A stretch of DNA of 61,745 bases from Pararhodospirillum photometricum DSM 122. GTDB taxonomy: Bacteria; Pseudomonadota; Alphaproteobacteria; Rhodospirillales; Rhodospirillaceae. The first letter of the stretch is position 1; every line of letters begins with the position of its first letter. A program made the position numbers and the translations under genes. Positions 38,779-48,397 of this stretch are shown here, piece by piece. The notes under the pieces are model-generated. The model did no database searches and was not told the origin of the DNA. It worked only from the letters and a program-made list of their open reading frames with translations. Location of the stretch: the NCBI RefSeq assembly GCF_000284415.1, contig NC_017059.1, positions 359,193-420,937 of the forward strand, read 5' to 3'.

Positions 38779-39492
38779 ATGACCGTCTCGAAAGATGCCC
38801 ACATTGTCACCTCGTATGACGAGGCCTTGCGAGATCTGGATGCTCGCATCGACCGCATGGGGGCGCTGGCCATTGCCCAGACCCGGGACACCATCGCCTT
38901 GGTGGTTCAGCGCGACCCGACCATGGCCACGCGCATCTTGGAACACGAAAACGAGATGAACGAGCTGGAATACCGGGTCAACGAACAGGTGGTGCGGGTG
39001 CTGGCTTTGCGTCAGCCCGTGGCCGACGACCTGCGCGCCGTCGTCACCTGCTTGAAAGTCGCGGGCATGCTGGAGCGCATCGGCGACTACACCGCCAACG
39101 CCGCCCGCCGGGCGCCGGTGTTGACCCAACTCGCCAACTTTCCGGTGCGCGGCCCCGTCTCGCGCATGGGCGATCTGGTGATCGGCATGCTCGACGACGC
39201 CTTGCGCGCCTTCCGCGAGCCCGACGACGCCCTGGCCAGCCTGGTTCGCGAGCGCGACGAGGAAGTGGACGCGCTGCACGCCAGCCTGTTTCGCGAACTG
39301 CTCACCTATATGATGGAAGATCCCCGGACCATCACCGCTTGCACCCATCTGATGTTCGTCTCCAAAAACCTGGAGCGCATCGGCGATCAGGCGACCAACA
39401 TCGCCGAGGCCGCCCACTACCGCGCCACCGGCACCATGATTTCCGGGGATCGGCCCAAGGGCGACGACACCTTCCGCACCGATCCGGTTTGA
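38779..39492 (+). CDS. phoU: Phosphate-specific transport system accessory protein PhoU
   Basis: PhoU links the Pst transporter to PhoR and damps phosphate signalling. The 237-aa helical protein contains two PhoU repeats with acidic metal-binding motifs: EHENEMNELEYRVNEQVVRVLALRQP and LKVAGMLERIGDYTANAARRA in the first, ERDEEVDALHASLFRELL and VSKNLERIGDQATNIAEAAHY in the second. The ATG at 38779 gives the family N-terminus; an in-frame TTG at 38761 is possible. It follows phoR by 123 bases. Confidence 0.93.
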   Translation: MTVSKDAHIVTSYDEALRDLDARIDRMGALAIAQTRDTIALVVQRDPTMATRILEHENEMNELEYRVNEQVVRVLALRQPVADDLRAVVTCLKVAGMLERIGDYTANAARRAPVLTQLANFPVRGPVSRMGDLVIGMLDDALRAFREPDDALASLVRERDEEVDALHASLFRELLTYMMEDPRTITACTHLMFVSKNLERIGDQATNIAEAAHYRATGTMISGDRPKGDDTFRTDPV

Positions 39493-39517
39493 CCCACCCA
39501 ACAGCCCCAGGATTGGC

Positions 39518-39549
39518 GGGGTCTGGGGAGGCCCCGCCTCCCCAGCCTT
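39518..39549 (-). repeat. Type A intergenic palindrome (copy 8)
   Basis: GGGGTCTGGGGAGGC, centre CC, GCCTCCCCAGCCTT. It lies 26 bases after phoU but in the reverse of the common orientation. Confidence 0.85.
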
Positions 39550-39724
39550 CTCTTTTGGTCTTTGCATGAGGGTGGTTGTGCCCTGGGGACCTTTTCGTTA
39601 CGGTGAGCCGGTCTAGCCGGTCCTGGATCGTTGAGGGATGGCCTCGCCGGGCAAGGACATTCCCGTCGGACATCAAAGCCGGGACAGGCGCCGTTGACGC
39701 GGTTCTCCTGGGACGAGGACACCT

Positions 39725-41310
39725 TTGGAACCTTCCATCACCGACAAGTCGAGATCCGATCGTGGCGGAAGCTCCGGGCACGTGGGCGCCTTGCTGCGGC
39801 AAACGCGCGAACGGCTGGGCGAGCCTCTGGATCGCGTGGCCGAGGCCCTGCGCATCCGCCGGGCCTATCTCGAGGCTATCGAGGCCGGGCACTACGACTC
39901 CCTACCGGGAGGGGCTTATGCCATCGGCTTCGTTCGGGCGTATGCCGATCACCTTGGGTTGCACCCCGAGGAAGTCGTGCGTCGCTACAAAGACGAAAGC
40001 CAGAGCCCGGCCCCCTCGACCAATCTGGAATTCCCCATGCCGGTGGGCGAAGGCGGGGTCCCCGCCGGGGCTCTCGTCGGCCTCGCCCTGGTCTTGGCGG
40101 CGTGTGCCTATGGCGCTTGGTACTGGGTGTCATCCCTGGATCGGCCGGTCGCCGAACTGATCCCCGACATTCCCGAGCACTTGGCTGCCCTGGTCGGGCC
40201 CGCTCCCGCCCCCAACCCGTCGCGCCGGAAGCGTCGCCCGCGTCTTCCCCGCTCCCCCCTTCGCCCTCGCCTTCCCCCTTACCCTCCCAGGACCCGGCCC
40301 AGACCGCGCCGGGCCCCGACGCCGAGGATCCCTCGGAGGCGTCCCCCGATCCGATGGAAGCCTCTCCCCCCATCGACGCAGGGGCCGCGCCTGCCCTGGG
40401 AGCCCCTGAGGATCCAAGTGAAGCGCCGCCGCCGATTGTGACCATGGCCCCCCTGCGGACCCCCCTTCCGACTGCCGGGCCCGCGTCCCCATCGCCTGCG
40501 CCTGCCTTCTCCGCGCCTGTTGCATCTCCGGCCTCGCCGACGACGCCTCCTCAACAGGCGCCGTCGCGCCCTCATGCCTCTTCCTCTGCGCCCCCGGCTG
40601 GGACGAAGACGGCGGCCCCCACGGTTGCGCCGTCCCAAACGACCTCCACCGTCGCACCGTCGCAGACGACCTCCGCGGTCGCACCGTCCCAGACGGCCTC
40701 CGCGGTCGCACCGTCTCCGACGGCCTCCACGGTCGCACCGTCTCCGACGGCCTCCACGGTCGCGCCGTCTCCGACGACCTCCACGGTCGCGCCGTCTCCG
40801 ACGACCTCCACGGTCGCGCCGTCTCCGACGACCTCCACCGTCGCGCCGTCTCCGACGGCGACACCAACGCCCAAAACGACAATACCGCCGCAGGCTCCCC
40901 CGGCCCCAACACCAGCCCCCCCCGGGATTCCGGCGGCCCCCCTGCTGACCACCCCGCCAGCCCCTGCCGAACCGGGACCGTCGTCCGCGCCGGTCCCCGC
41001 CGCCTCCCTCCCGGAGGCCGAGGTCGGACAACCGGCCCCCGAGCCGGTGCGCGCCATGGGTCACTCGGCGCGGGTTGTCCTGCGCGCCGCCAGCGACTCC
41101 TGGATCATGCTGCGCAAGGACGGAAAACTGGTCGTGCGACGCCTGTTGCGCAAAGATGATGTGTACGCCATTCCCGAAAGCGAGGGCCTGACCCTCTCGG
41201 TCAGCAATGCCGGAGCGCTGGAGGTTTATGTGGATGGGGCACGGGCCCCCAGCCTGAGTACCGGGGGGACGATCCGGCTCGATCCGAACCGGTTGAAGTC
41301 GGGTCGCTGA
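39725..41310 (+). CDS. rodZ: RodZ-like cytoskeletal protein with HTH and DUF4115 domains (frameshifted)
   Basis: RodZ couples MreB to the cell-wall synthesis machinery. The first part has an HTH_25 domain ([57 protein letters not shown]) and one membrane helix ([22 protein letters not shown]). After about residue 160 the frame must shift by one base near 40205-40222 (CCCGCCCCCAACCC) to reach a proline/threonine/serine-rich periplasmic linker with nine 9-residue repeats, and the C-terminal DUF4115 beta domain ([56 protein letters not shown]). Repaired length is about 528 aa. The TTG start has a GAGGA site. ispG follows, as often seen in alphaproteobacteria. Confidence 0.82.
40621..40863 (+). 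repeat. Nine tandem 27-bp repeats in the rodZ linker
   Basis: Nine back-to-back units encoding (T/A)VAPS(Q/P)T(T/A)S. The first units carry Q and the later ones P, so unit types are grouped as expected from recent stepwise duplication. Units differ at a few synonymous sites. The array lengthens a disordered periplasmic linker between the membrane helix and DUF4115. Confidence 0.9.
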
Positions 41311-41321
41311 AGGTTTTATCT

Positions 41322-41364
41322 AGGCGACAGGAACGGCGGGCCGGTCCCGGCGTTCCTGTCGCCT
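41322..41364 (+). terminator. Strong hairpin between rodZ and ispG
   Basis: A perfect 14-bp stem AGGCGACAGGAACG / CGTTCCTGTCGCCT with a 15-base GC-rich loop, 12 bases after the rodZ stop. There is no T run, so it may act as a processing or attenuation site rather than a classical terminator. Confidence 0.6.
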
Positions 41365-41399
41365 GCGTCCGTTCTCCGTTGCCCGAAAGGCGTGTCTCC

Positions 41400-42533
41400 A
41401 TGTCCGAACGTTCCTACCGTGTCATCAAGCGCCGGGTCTCACGCCAGATCCGGGTGGGCTCCGTGCTGGTGGGCGGCGACGCCCCGATCAGCGTGCAGAC
41501 CATGACCAACACGCTGACCACGGACATCAAGGGTACGGTGGCCCAGATCCGCCGCGCCGAAGAGGCCGGCGCCGACATGGTGCGGGTGTCGTGCCCCGAC
41601 GCCGACAGTACCGCCGCCCTGCGCGAGATCGTTAAGCAGGTGTCGGTGCCGATCATCGCCGACATTCATTTCCATTACATGCGCGGCATCGAGGCCGCCG
41701 AGGCCGGCGCCGCCTGCTTGCGCATCAATCCCGGCAACATCGGCTCGGTCGAGCGGGTGCGCGAGGTGGTGAAGGCGGCGCGCGACCATGGGTGCTCCAT
41801 GCGCATTGGCGTCAACGCCGCTTCACTCGATCAGAAGTTGCTGGAGAAATACGGCGAACCCTGCCCCGACGCCATGGTCGAAAGCGCCCTGGAGCATGCC
41901 CGCTTGCTAGAAGACGAGGACTTCCGCGAGTTCAAGATCAGCGTGAAGGCCTCCGACACCTTCCTGGCGGTGGCGTCCTATCGGGCCTTGGCGGCGGCCT
42001 GCGATTATCCCTTGCACCTGGGCATCACCGAAGCCGGCGGCCTGCGCGGCGGCACGGTCAAGTCGGCGATCGGCATCGGCGCCTTGTTGTGGGAGGGCAT
42101 TGGCGACACCGTGCGCGTGTCGTTGTCGGCGCTGCCGGAGGAAGAGGTCAAGGTCGGCTTCGAGATCTTGAAGACCTTGGACCTGCGCCATCGCGGGGTG
42201 CGCATCGTCTCGTGCCCGTCGTGTGCCCGCCAGGGCTTCGACGTGGTCAAGACGGTGGAACTGCTGGAGGAGCGGCTTTCGCACATTCAAGAGCCCGTGA
42301 CCTTGTCGATCATGGGCTGCGTGGTCAACGGCCCCGGCGAAGCGCGTGAGACCCAGATCGGGTTGACTGGCGGCGGGACCCTGGCCAACGTCAACGCCAA
42401 AAATCAGGTCTATCTCTGCGGCGAGCGGGCCCACACCATTGGCAATGAAGAGATGATTGATCACCTCGTGGCGCTCGTGGAAAAAAAGGCGGCAGAGATG
42501 GCCGCCGAGAAGGCGGCGCGGGCTGCTCAATAA
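41400..42533 (+). CDS. ispG: 4-hydroxy-3-methylbut-2-enyl diphosphate synthase IspG
   Basis: Sixth step of the MEP isoprenoid pathway, converting MEcPP to HMBPP with a 4Fe-4S cluster. The 377-aa protein has [40 protein letters not shown] and the cluster-binding motifs [13 protein letters not shown] and [11 protein letters not shown]. The ATG at 41400 was chosen over an in-frame TTG at 41379. In this phototroph the pathway supplies precursors for carotenoids, bacteriochlorophyll tails and quinones. Confidence 0.95.
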   Translation: MSERSYRVIKRRVSRQIRVGSVLVGGDAPISVQTMTNTLTTDIKGTVAQIRRAEEAGADMVRVSCPDADSTAALREIVKQVSVPIIADIHFHYMRGIEAAEAGAACLRINPGNIGSVERVREVVKAARDHGCSMRIGVNAASLDQKLLEKYGEPCPDAMVESALEHARLLEDEDFREFKISVKASDTFLAVASYRALAAACDYPLHLGITEAGGLRGGTVKSAIGIGALLWEGIGDTVRVSLSALPEEEVKVGFEILKTLDLRHRGVRIVSCPSCARQGFDVVKTVELLEERLSHIQEPVTLSIMGCVVNGPGEARETQIGLTGGGTLANVNAKNQVYLCGERAHTIGNEEMIDHLVALVEKKAAEMAAEKAARAAQ

Positions 42534-42539
42534 GAAGGA

Positions 42540-42572
42540 AAGGCTGGGGAGGCAGGCCTCCCCAGACCCCTC
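42540..42572 (+). repeat. Type A intergenic palindrome (copy 9)
   Basis: AAGGCTGGGGAGGC, centre AG, GCCTCCCCAGACCCCTC, beginning seven bases after the ispG stop in the common orientation. Confidence 0.85.
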
Positions 42573-42659
42573 GGTCCTTGATGACCCCTTGACAACGGGG
42601 GAGGGGGGCCGACTTCACGCACTGTAAGATCCCCCATTAGTCGGAAGGTTATTTGATCC

Positions 42660-43394
42660 GTGATCCTGGGACGCGCCAATCCTGTTTATGTCGCGCTTGA
42701 CACCACCGATGTCGGCGAAGCAACCGCTCTGGCCGCTCGTTTGCATGACGATGTGGGCGGTCTGAAAGTGGGGCTAGAGTTTTTCGCCCGCAACGGTCAC
42801 AAAGGCGTGCGCGAGGTCAATAAGGCCGGCGACCTTCCCTTGTTTCTCGATCTCAAGTTTCACGACATCCCGAACACGGTCGCTGGTGCCGTGCGCTCGG
42901 TCATGCCGCTGGCCCCGGCCTTGTTGAATGTTCATGCCCTGGGCGGTCGCGCCATGATGCGAGCGGCCCAGGCCAGTGCGCAAGACGAGGCGGCGCGCCT
43001 GGGCATCACGCCGCCCCGGCTGCTGGCGGTCACCGTGCTGACCAGCATGAACGACGCCGACATCACCGAGGCCGGGATCACCGGGCCGGTCTCCGATCAG
43101 GTGCGGCGCTTGGCGGCCCTCACCGCCGAGGCGGGCTTGGACGGCGTGGTGTGCTCGGCGCAGGAGGCAGCGGTCCTGCGGGCCGATCTGGGCCCCGACT
43201 TTTTGCTGGTCACGCCGGGCGTGCGTCCCCACTGGGCGGCCGCCGATGACCAAAAGCGGGTGACCACCCCGCGCGAGGCCCTGGCCGCCGGGGCCTCGGT
43301 CTTGGTGATTGGCCGGCCCATCACCGCCTCGCCCGATCCGCGCGCGGCGGCCCGGCGCATTCAAGACGATCTGGCCGAAGGAGCCGTTGTATGA
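42660..43394 (+). CDS. pyrF: Orotidine 5'-phosphate decarboxylase
   Basis: Last step of UMP synthesis. The 244-aa barrel has VALDTTDVGEA, LFLDLKFHDIPNTVAGAV (catalytic Lys and Asp residues in DLKxHD), LLAVTVLTSMND and LVTPGVRP. It begins with GTG at 42660 (MILGRANPVYVALD). The stop overlaps the trpF ATG as ATGA, so pyrF and trpF are co-expressed. Confidence 0.95.
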   Translation: MILGRANPVYVALDTTDVGEATALAARLHDDVGGLKVGLEFFARNGHKGVREVNKAGDLPLFLDLKFHDIPNTVAGAVRSVMPLAPALLNVHALGGRAMMRAAQASAQDEAARLGITPPRLLAVTVLTSMNDADITEAGITGPVSDQVRRLAALTAEAGLDGVVCSAQEAAVLRADLGPDFLLVTPGVRPHWAAADDQKRVTTPREALAAGASVLVIGRPITASPDPRAAARRIQDDLAEGAVV

Positions 43395-44047
43395 CCACGC
43401 CTGCCATCAAGATCTGTGGCCTGACCGAGGAAGACGGGGTGGATGCCGCCGTTGAAGCCGGGGTGGACATGATCGGCTTCGTCTTTTTTCCCCCCTCGCC
43501 GCGCGCTGTCACCCCGGAGCGCGCCGCCGAGCTTCTCGACGCCATTCCCTATCCCGACGAGGGCGGCCCTTTGCGGGTCGGGCTGTTTGTCGATCCCGAC
43601 GACGAGACCGTCAATGCGGTGATGAACGCGGTGCGCCTCGACTTGATCCAGCTCCATGGCCAGGAAACCCCGGAGCGGGTCGAAGCCCTGCGCCTGGAGT
43701 TTGGCATTGAGGTCATGAAGGCCCTGCCAGTGGGCAGCGCCGAAGACCTAGCCGCCGCCCAGGCCTATGCCGGGGTGGCCGACCGCCTGTTGCTTGATGC
43801 CAAGCCGCCCGCCGGGGCCGATCGGCCGGGCGGCAACGCCCAGGCCTTTGACTGGAGCTTGCTGGAGGGCTGGGAGGCGCCGCTGCCTTGGGTGCTGGCC
43901 GGAGGCCTGACGCCGGAAACGGTAGCGGAGGCGATTAAGCAGACCAAGGCGCCGGCGGTGGATGTGTCGAGTGGGGTGGAAAGCGCGCCGGGGATCAAGG
44001 ATCCCGAGCATATCCGGCGGTTTGTCGCCGCCGTGCGGGGGACATAG
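43391..44047 (+). CDS. trpF: Phosphoribosylanthranilate isomerase
   Basis: Third step of tryptophan synthesis. The 218-aa TIM barrel has KICGLTEEDGV, MIGFVFFPPSPRAV, LIQLHGQETPERV, VLAGGLTPETVAEAI and AVDVSSGVESAPGIKD. Overlap with pyrF (ATGA) and only three bases to the next gene point to a pyrF-trpF-DUF3422 operon. Confidence 0.95.
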   Translation: MTTPAIKICGLTEEDGVDAAVEAGVDMIGFVFFPPSPRAVTPERAAELLDAIPYPDEGGPLRVGLFVDPDDETVNAVMNAVRLDLIQLHGQETPERVEALRLEFGIEVMKALPVGSAEDLAAAQAYAGVADRLLLDAKPPAGADRPGGNAQAFDWSLLEGWEAPLPWVLAGGLTPETVAEAIKQTKAPAVDVSSGVESAPGIKDPEHIRRFVAAVRGT

Positions 44048-44050
44048 GGA

Positions 44051-45346
44051 ATGAGCGCCTTTAAGGAACACCCGTTGCGCGATGTGCTGGCCAACGAGCT
44101 GCACACCCGCGCCGCCGATGAAATCACAGCACCGGCCCAGATTTCCCAGTTTGCGGTCCTGACCGGCGAGGACAATAACCGCGCCATTGAGCATTTGGCC
44201 GAACTCTGCGCTCGCATGGGAGCCTCGGCCCCCACAACGGGCGCCAATCATTTCACCACCGACCTAGGGGGGTTGGTGGTGCGGTTCGAGCGGCATACCG
44301 AGTTTTGCTCCTATGCCTTCGTCCGACGCGGCCGCACCGGTGACATGCCTTTTGAGCGTCCGCCGCTCACGGCGGTTCCTGACGACTGGCTGGCAACCCT
44401 GCCCGGAGAGGTCCTCGCCGGGGTGCACATCGTCTTGGAAGCGCAGGATGAACCCGAGCATTCCCCGGAAGAACTGAGCCTGCGTCATTTTTCCGGCAAT
44501 GTCTTGATCGCTGCCGCCGTCGGCGGAGGCGCGGCCAAGGCCTATTCCGACCTGCGCTTGGATGCCGACCGCTTTATTCGCTTTTTGGTGCGAGATGTGA
44601 ATCTGCTGCCGTCCCATGCCGGCCGCACGGTGCAGCGCCTTATTGAAATGAACACCTATCGCGCCTTGGCCTTGCTGGCCCTGCCCCAAGCGCGTGAGGC
44701 CAGCCCGGTGTTGCGCGAAATCGACCTGGCCCTGGCCGACATTGCCCAACGCATGGCCGATCCCACCAACTTGGAAAAGGATGCGGATCTACTGCGGGAG
44801 TTATCGAGCCTGACCGCCCGGGTCGAGGCCATTGCCACCACCAACTCCTACCGCTTTGCCGCCTCGCGGGCTTATTATCAACTGGTGGTGCGACGGCTGG
44901 AAGATCTGCGCCAAGGACGCCTGGGCGAGCGACTGACCTTCTCCGCGTTCATGGATCGCCGCCTGACCCCGGCCATGACCACCTGCAAGTCGGTCGCCGA
45001 CCGCACAGAGGCCCTGTCCACCCGAGGCTCGCGGGTGGTTAGTTTGCTGCGCACCCGGGTCGAGGTCGATCTTCAGGCCCAGAATCAGCGACTGCTGGAA
45101 AGCATGGATCATCGCGCCCGCTTGCAGTTGCGCTTGCAGCAGGCCGTCGAAGGGCTCTCGGTGGTGGCCATTGGCTATTACATGGTGGGGCTGGTCGGCT
45201 ATCTGGCCAAGGGACTGAAAGGGGCCGGGGTTCTTGAGGTCAGCGATACCGTGGTCACCGGCTTGGCCGTGCCGGTGGTGCTCCTGGTGGTGTATCTTGG
45301 GCTCAAGCGCGCCAAGAAGGCCATGGGCTTGGAGGAAGGCGAGTAG
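44051..45346 (+). CDS. DUF3422 family membrane protein
   Basis: A 431-aa protein of unknown function found across proteobacteria. The family features seen are the start HPLRDVLANELHTRA, the segment FVRRGRTGDMPFERPPLTAVPDDWLATLPGEVL, a helical middle, and two hydrophobic helices close to the C-terminus (EGLSVVAIGYYMVGLVGYLAKGL and VVTGLAVPVVLLVVYLGL) followed by a lysine-rich end. A C-terminally anchored inner-membrane protein facing the cytoplasm is likely. It starts three bases after trpF. Confidence 0.88.
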   Translation: MSAFKEHPLRDVLANELHTRAADEITAPAQISQFAVLTGEDNNRAIEHLAELCARMGASAPTTGANHFTTDLGGLVVRFERHTEFCSYAFVRRGRTGDMPFERPPLTAVPDDWLATLPGEVLAGVHIVLEAQDEPEHSPEELSLRHFSGNVLIAAAVGGGAAKAYSDLRLDADRFIRFLVRDVNLLPSHAGRTVQRLIEMNTYRALALLALPQAREASPVLREIDLALADIAQRMADPTNLEKDADLLRELSSLTARVEAIATTNSYRFAASRAYYQLVVRRLEDLRQGRLGERLTFSAFMDRRLTPAMTTCKSVADRTEALSTRGSRVVSLLRTRVEVDLQAQNQRLLESMDHRARLQLRLQQAVEGLSVVAIGYYMVGLVGYLAKGLKGAGVLEVSDTVVTGLAVPVVLLVVYLGLKRAKKAMGLEEGE

Positions 45347-45363
45347 GCGCTTTAGAAAAAAGG

Positions 45364-45397
45364 AAGGCTGGGGAGGCGGGGCCTCTCCAGACCCCTC
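45364..45397 (+). repeat. Type A intergenic palindrome (copy 10)
   Basis: AAGGCTGGGGAGGC, four-base centre, GCCTCTCCAGACCCCTC. One stem base deviates (CTCTCC). It begins 18 bases after the DUF3422 gene. Confidence 0.8.
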
Positions 45398-45511
45398 GTT
45401 CCTCGCTTTTTTCTTGTCGCGTTGTCCTGTTCCCCCTTACACCAAGGTCGTGACCGGACCTTCTCGCGCGAGGGTTCGGCGTGCGTGATCGCGATTCTGG
45501 ATGGACCCACC

Positions 45512-48154
45512 ATGAGCACCACGTCGGAAATCCGTCGGACTTTCCTGGAATTTTTCGTTCGCAATGGTCACCAGGAGGTTGCCAGCAGCCCTCTTGTGCC
45601 GCTGAACGATCCGACCTTGATGTTCACCAACGCTGGCATGGTGCAGTTCAAGAACGTCTTCACCGGCAGCGAAACACGCCCCTATTCCCGGGCCACCACC
45701 TCGCAAAAATGCGTGCGGGCCGGCGGCAAGCACAACGACCTGGATAACGTGGGCTATACCGCGCGGCATCACACCTTTTTTGAGATGCTCGGCAACTTTT
45801 CGTTTGGGGATTACTTCAAGGAACAGGCCATCGAGTATGCCTGGACCCTGATCACCCGCGACTATGGCCTGCCCAAGGACCGCCTGCTGGTTACCGTGCA
45901 CTCCAGCGACGAGGAAGCGGCGGCGCTGTGGCGCAAGATCAGCGGCTTTTCCGATTCCCGCATCTTGCGCATCCCGACCAGCGACAATTTCTGGTCCATG
46001 GGCGACACCGGCCCCTGCGGCCCCTGCTCGGAAATCTTTTTCGACCACGGCGATCACATTCCGGGCGGCCCGCCGGGCAGCCCCGAGGCCGATGGCGACC
46101 GCTTTATCGAGATCTGGAATCTCGTGTTCATGCAGTTCGAGCAGCGCGGCCCCGGCGATCGCATTGATCTGCCCCGCCCCTCGGTGGACACCGGCATGGG
46201 CCTGGAGCGCATTGCCGCCGTGCTCCAGGGCAAGCACGACAACTATGACATCGACCTGATGCGCGGGTTGATCGAAGCCGTGGCCCACGCCGCCGGCACC
46301 GATCCCGACGGCCCGGCCAAGGTCTCGCACCGCGTGATCGCCGACCACCTGCGCGCCTCGTGCTTCCTGATTGCCGATGGCGTGTTGCCGGCTAACGAGG
46401 GCCGAGGCTACGTGCTGCGCCGGATCATGCGCCGCGCCATGCGTCACGCCCACCTGATGGGCTGCACCGAGCCCTTGATGTGGCGGCTCGTCCCGGCCCT
46501 GGTGCGGGCCATGGGCGATCAGTTCGCCGAACTGGACCGCGCCCAGGCCCTGATGACCGAAACCTTGCGCCTGGAGGAAACCCGCTTCAAGCGCATGCTC
46601 GATCGCGGCCTCAAGCTGCTGGCCGACGAAACCGGCGCCCTGGCCGAGGGCGATTGCCTGTCGGGCGACGTGGCGTTTCGCCTGTACGATACCTATGGCT
46701 TCCCGCTTGATCTCACCCAAGATGCCTTGCGCGCCCGGGGCATTGGCGTGGATGTCGAGGGCTTCTCGACCGCCATGGAGCGCCAGAAGGCCGAGGCCCG
46801 CAAGTCGTGGACCGGCTCGGGCGAGCAGGCCACCGAAGCGGTGTGGTTTGACGTGCGCGAGCGGATCGGCGCCACCGAGTTCCTGGGCTACACCGGCACC
46901 AGCGCCGAGGGCATGATTGCCGCGCTCATCGTCGATGGCGCCGTGGTCGAGACGGCCCAGCCCGGGGTCGAGGTCGCCCTGGTCGCCAACCAGACCCCCT
47001 TCTATGGCGAGTCCGGCGGTCAGGTTGGCGATACCGGCCTGATCCGCGTGCCGGGCGGCGGCGCCGTTGTGGTTCGCGACACCTTGAAGAAGGTGGGCGC
47101 GCTGCATGTTCACTTGGGCCAAGTGATCGAGGGACCGGTGGCCGTGGGCCAGACGGCGCGCTTTGAAGTGGATGTCGAGCGGCGCAATGCCGTGCGCGGC
47201 CACCACTCGGCCACCCACCTGTTGCACGAGGCCTTGCGCCGCCGCCTGGGCGAGCATGTGACCCAGAAGGGCTCGATGGTCTCGGACGAGCGGCTGCGCT
47301 TTGACATCAGCCACCCCACGCCGTTGTCCGACGACGACGTGGCCGTGGTAGAAGCCGAGGTCAACCGCGAGATCCGCGCCAACGCCCCTGTCATCACCCG
47401 CCTGATGGATCCCGAGGCCGCCATGGCGGCCGGTGCCATGGCCCTGTTCGGCGAAAAGTATGGCGAGGAAGTGCGCGTGGTCTCGATGGGCACCACGCCC
47501 GACGGTGCCCCGCGGGCCTTCTCGGTTGAGCTGTGCGGCGGCACCCATGTGTCGCGCACCGGCGATATCGGCTTGTTCAAGATCGTCACCGAAAGCGCCG
47601 TGGCCTCGGGCGTGCGCCGCATTGAAGCGGTGACCGGCGCCGCCGCCTTGGCTTGGGTGGCCGAACGCGAGCGGTTGCTGGCCGAGGTGTCGGGGCTGTT
47701 GCGCGTGGGACCGACCGATGTCCCGGCCCGCGTCCAGGCCCTGCTGGACGACCGGCGCAAGCTGGAACGCGAGTTGGCCGATACCCGGCGCAAGCTGGCG
47801 ACCGGGGGCGGCGCCTCCGAGGGGCCCAAGGTGGTCAACGGCGTGCCCTTCATTGGCCGGGTGCTTGAGGGCGTGCCGGGCAAGGACCTGAAGGGCATGG
47901 TCGATGAGTTGAAGACCCAGGCCGGTTCGGCGGTGGTGGCCCTGCTTTCGGTGGCCGACGGCAAGGTGTCGCTCGTGGTCGGCGTGACCAAGGACTTGGA
48001 AGGCCGGGCTGATGCCGTGGCACTGGTCAAGGCGGGCGCCGCCGTGGTCGGTGGCAAGGGCGGCGGCGGCCGGCCGGACATGGCTCAGGCGGGCGGTCCC
48101 GAGGCTGATAAGGCTCAGGACGCTTTGGCGGCGATTGAGGCGGCGCTGGGATAA
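45512..48154 (+). CDS. alaS: Alanyl-tRNA synthetase
   Basis: Charges tRNA-Ala. The 880-aa protein is full length: class II catalytic core with [17 protein letters not shown] and [16 protein letters not shown], editing domain with [12 protein letters not shown] and the metal site [17 protein letters not shown], and C-terminal oligomerisation domain ending [30 protein letters not shown]. The start at 45512 ([19 protein letters not shown]) is the family start; a longer frame to 45422 lacks similarity. Confidence 0.97.
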   Translation: MSTTSEIRRTFLEFFVRNGHQEVASSPLVPLNDPTLMFTNAGMVQFKNVFTGSETRPYSRATTSQKCVRAGGKHNDLDNVGYTARHHTFFEMLGNFSFGDYFKEQAIEYAWTLITRDYGLPKDRLLVTVHSSDEEAAALWRKISGFSDSRILRIPTSDNFWSMGDTGPCGPCSEIFFDHGDHIPGGPPGSPEADGDRFIEIWNLVFMQFEQRGPGDRIDLPRPSVDTGMGLERIAAVLQGKHDNYDIDLMRGLIEAVAHAAGTDPDGPAKVSHRVIADHLRASCFLIADGVLPANEGRGYVLRRIMRRAMRHAHLMGCTEPLMWRLVPALVRAMGDQFAELDRAQALMTETLRLEETRFKRMLDRGLKLLADETGALAEGDCLSGDVAFRLYDTYGFPLDLTQDALRARGIGVDVEGFSTAMERQKAEARKSWTGSGEQATEAVWFDVRERIGATEFLGYTGTSAEGMIAALIVDGAVVETAQPGVEVALVANQTPFYGESGGQVGDTGLIRVPGGGAVVVRDTLKKVGALHVHLGQVIEGPVAVGQTARFEVDVERRNAVRGHHSATHLLHEALRRRLGEHVTQKGSMVSDERLRFDISHPTPLSDDDVAVVEAEVNREIRANAPVITRLMDPEAAMAAGAMALFGEKYGEEVRVVSMGTTPDGAPRAFSVELCGGTHVSRTGDIGLFKIVTESAVASGVRRIEAVTGAAALAWVAERERLLAEVSGLLRVGPTDVPARVQALLDDRRKLERELADTRRKLATGGGASEGPKVVNGVPFIGRVLEGVPGKDLKGMVDELKTQAGSAVVALLSVADGKVSLVVGVTKDLEGRADAVALVKAGAAVVGGKGGGGRPDMAQAGGPEADKAQDALAAIEAALG

Positions 48155-48162
48155 AAGAAAGG

Positions 48163-48195
48163 AAGGCTGGGGAGGCTGGCCTCCCCAGACCCCTC
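48163..48195 (+). repeat. Type A intergenic palindrome (copy 11)
   Basis: AAGGCTGGGGAGGC, centre TG, GCCTCCCCAGACCCCTC, nine bases after the alaS stop. Confidence 0.85.
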
Positions 48196-48295
48196 ACGGC
48201 GCGGCGGCGTCGGGTGTGCGGGGGGGCGGCGGATTGATCATTGGCGGATCATACGGCGGGTGTGGGGGCTGGGGCAATCGGGGGAAGAAAAAGGG

Positions 48296-48328
48296 AAGGC
48301 TGGGGAGGCGGGCCTCCCCAGACCCCTC
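48296..48328 (+). repeat. Type A intergenic palindrome (copy 12)
   Basis: AAGGCTGGGGAGGC, centre GG, GCCTCCCCAGACCCCTC. A direct duplicate of copy 11 about 100 bases further on, ending about 70 bases before cobD. Two same-direction copies occupy one gap. Confidence 0.85.
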
Positions 48329-48397
48329 CATTCCTTGGGGCAGGCGGACGACGATCCCCTCTTGCTCTGGCAAGACGGGCGGGGCAGGATCGCGGCC

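Noticed and set aside
40621..40863. Regular 27-bp repeats as a CRISPR array
   Set aside because: Units are contiguous with no spacers, keep the reading frame and encode a PTS linker of RodZ.
48155..48397. Cobalamin riboswitch upstream of cobD
   Set aside because: No B12-box-like sequence or matching fold was seen; the gap is explained by two type A palindromes.
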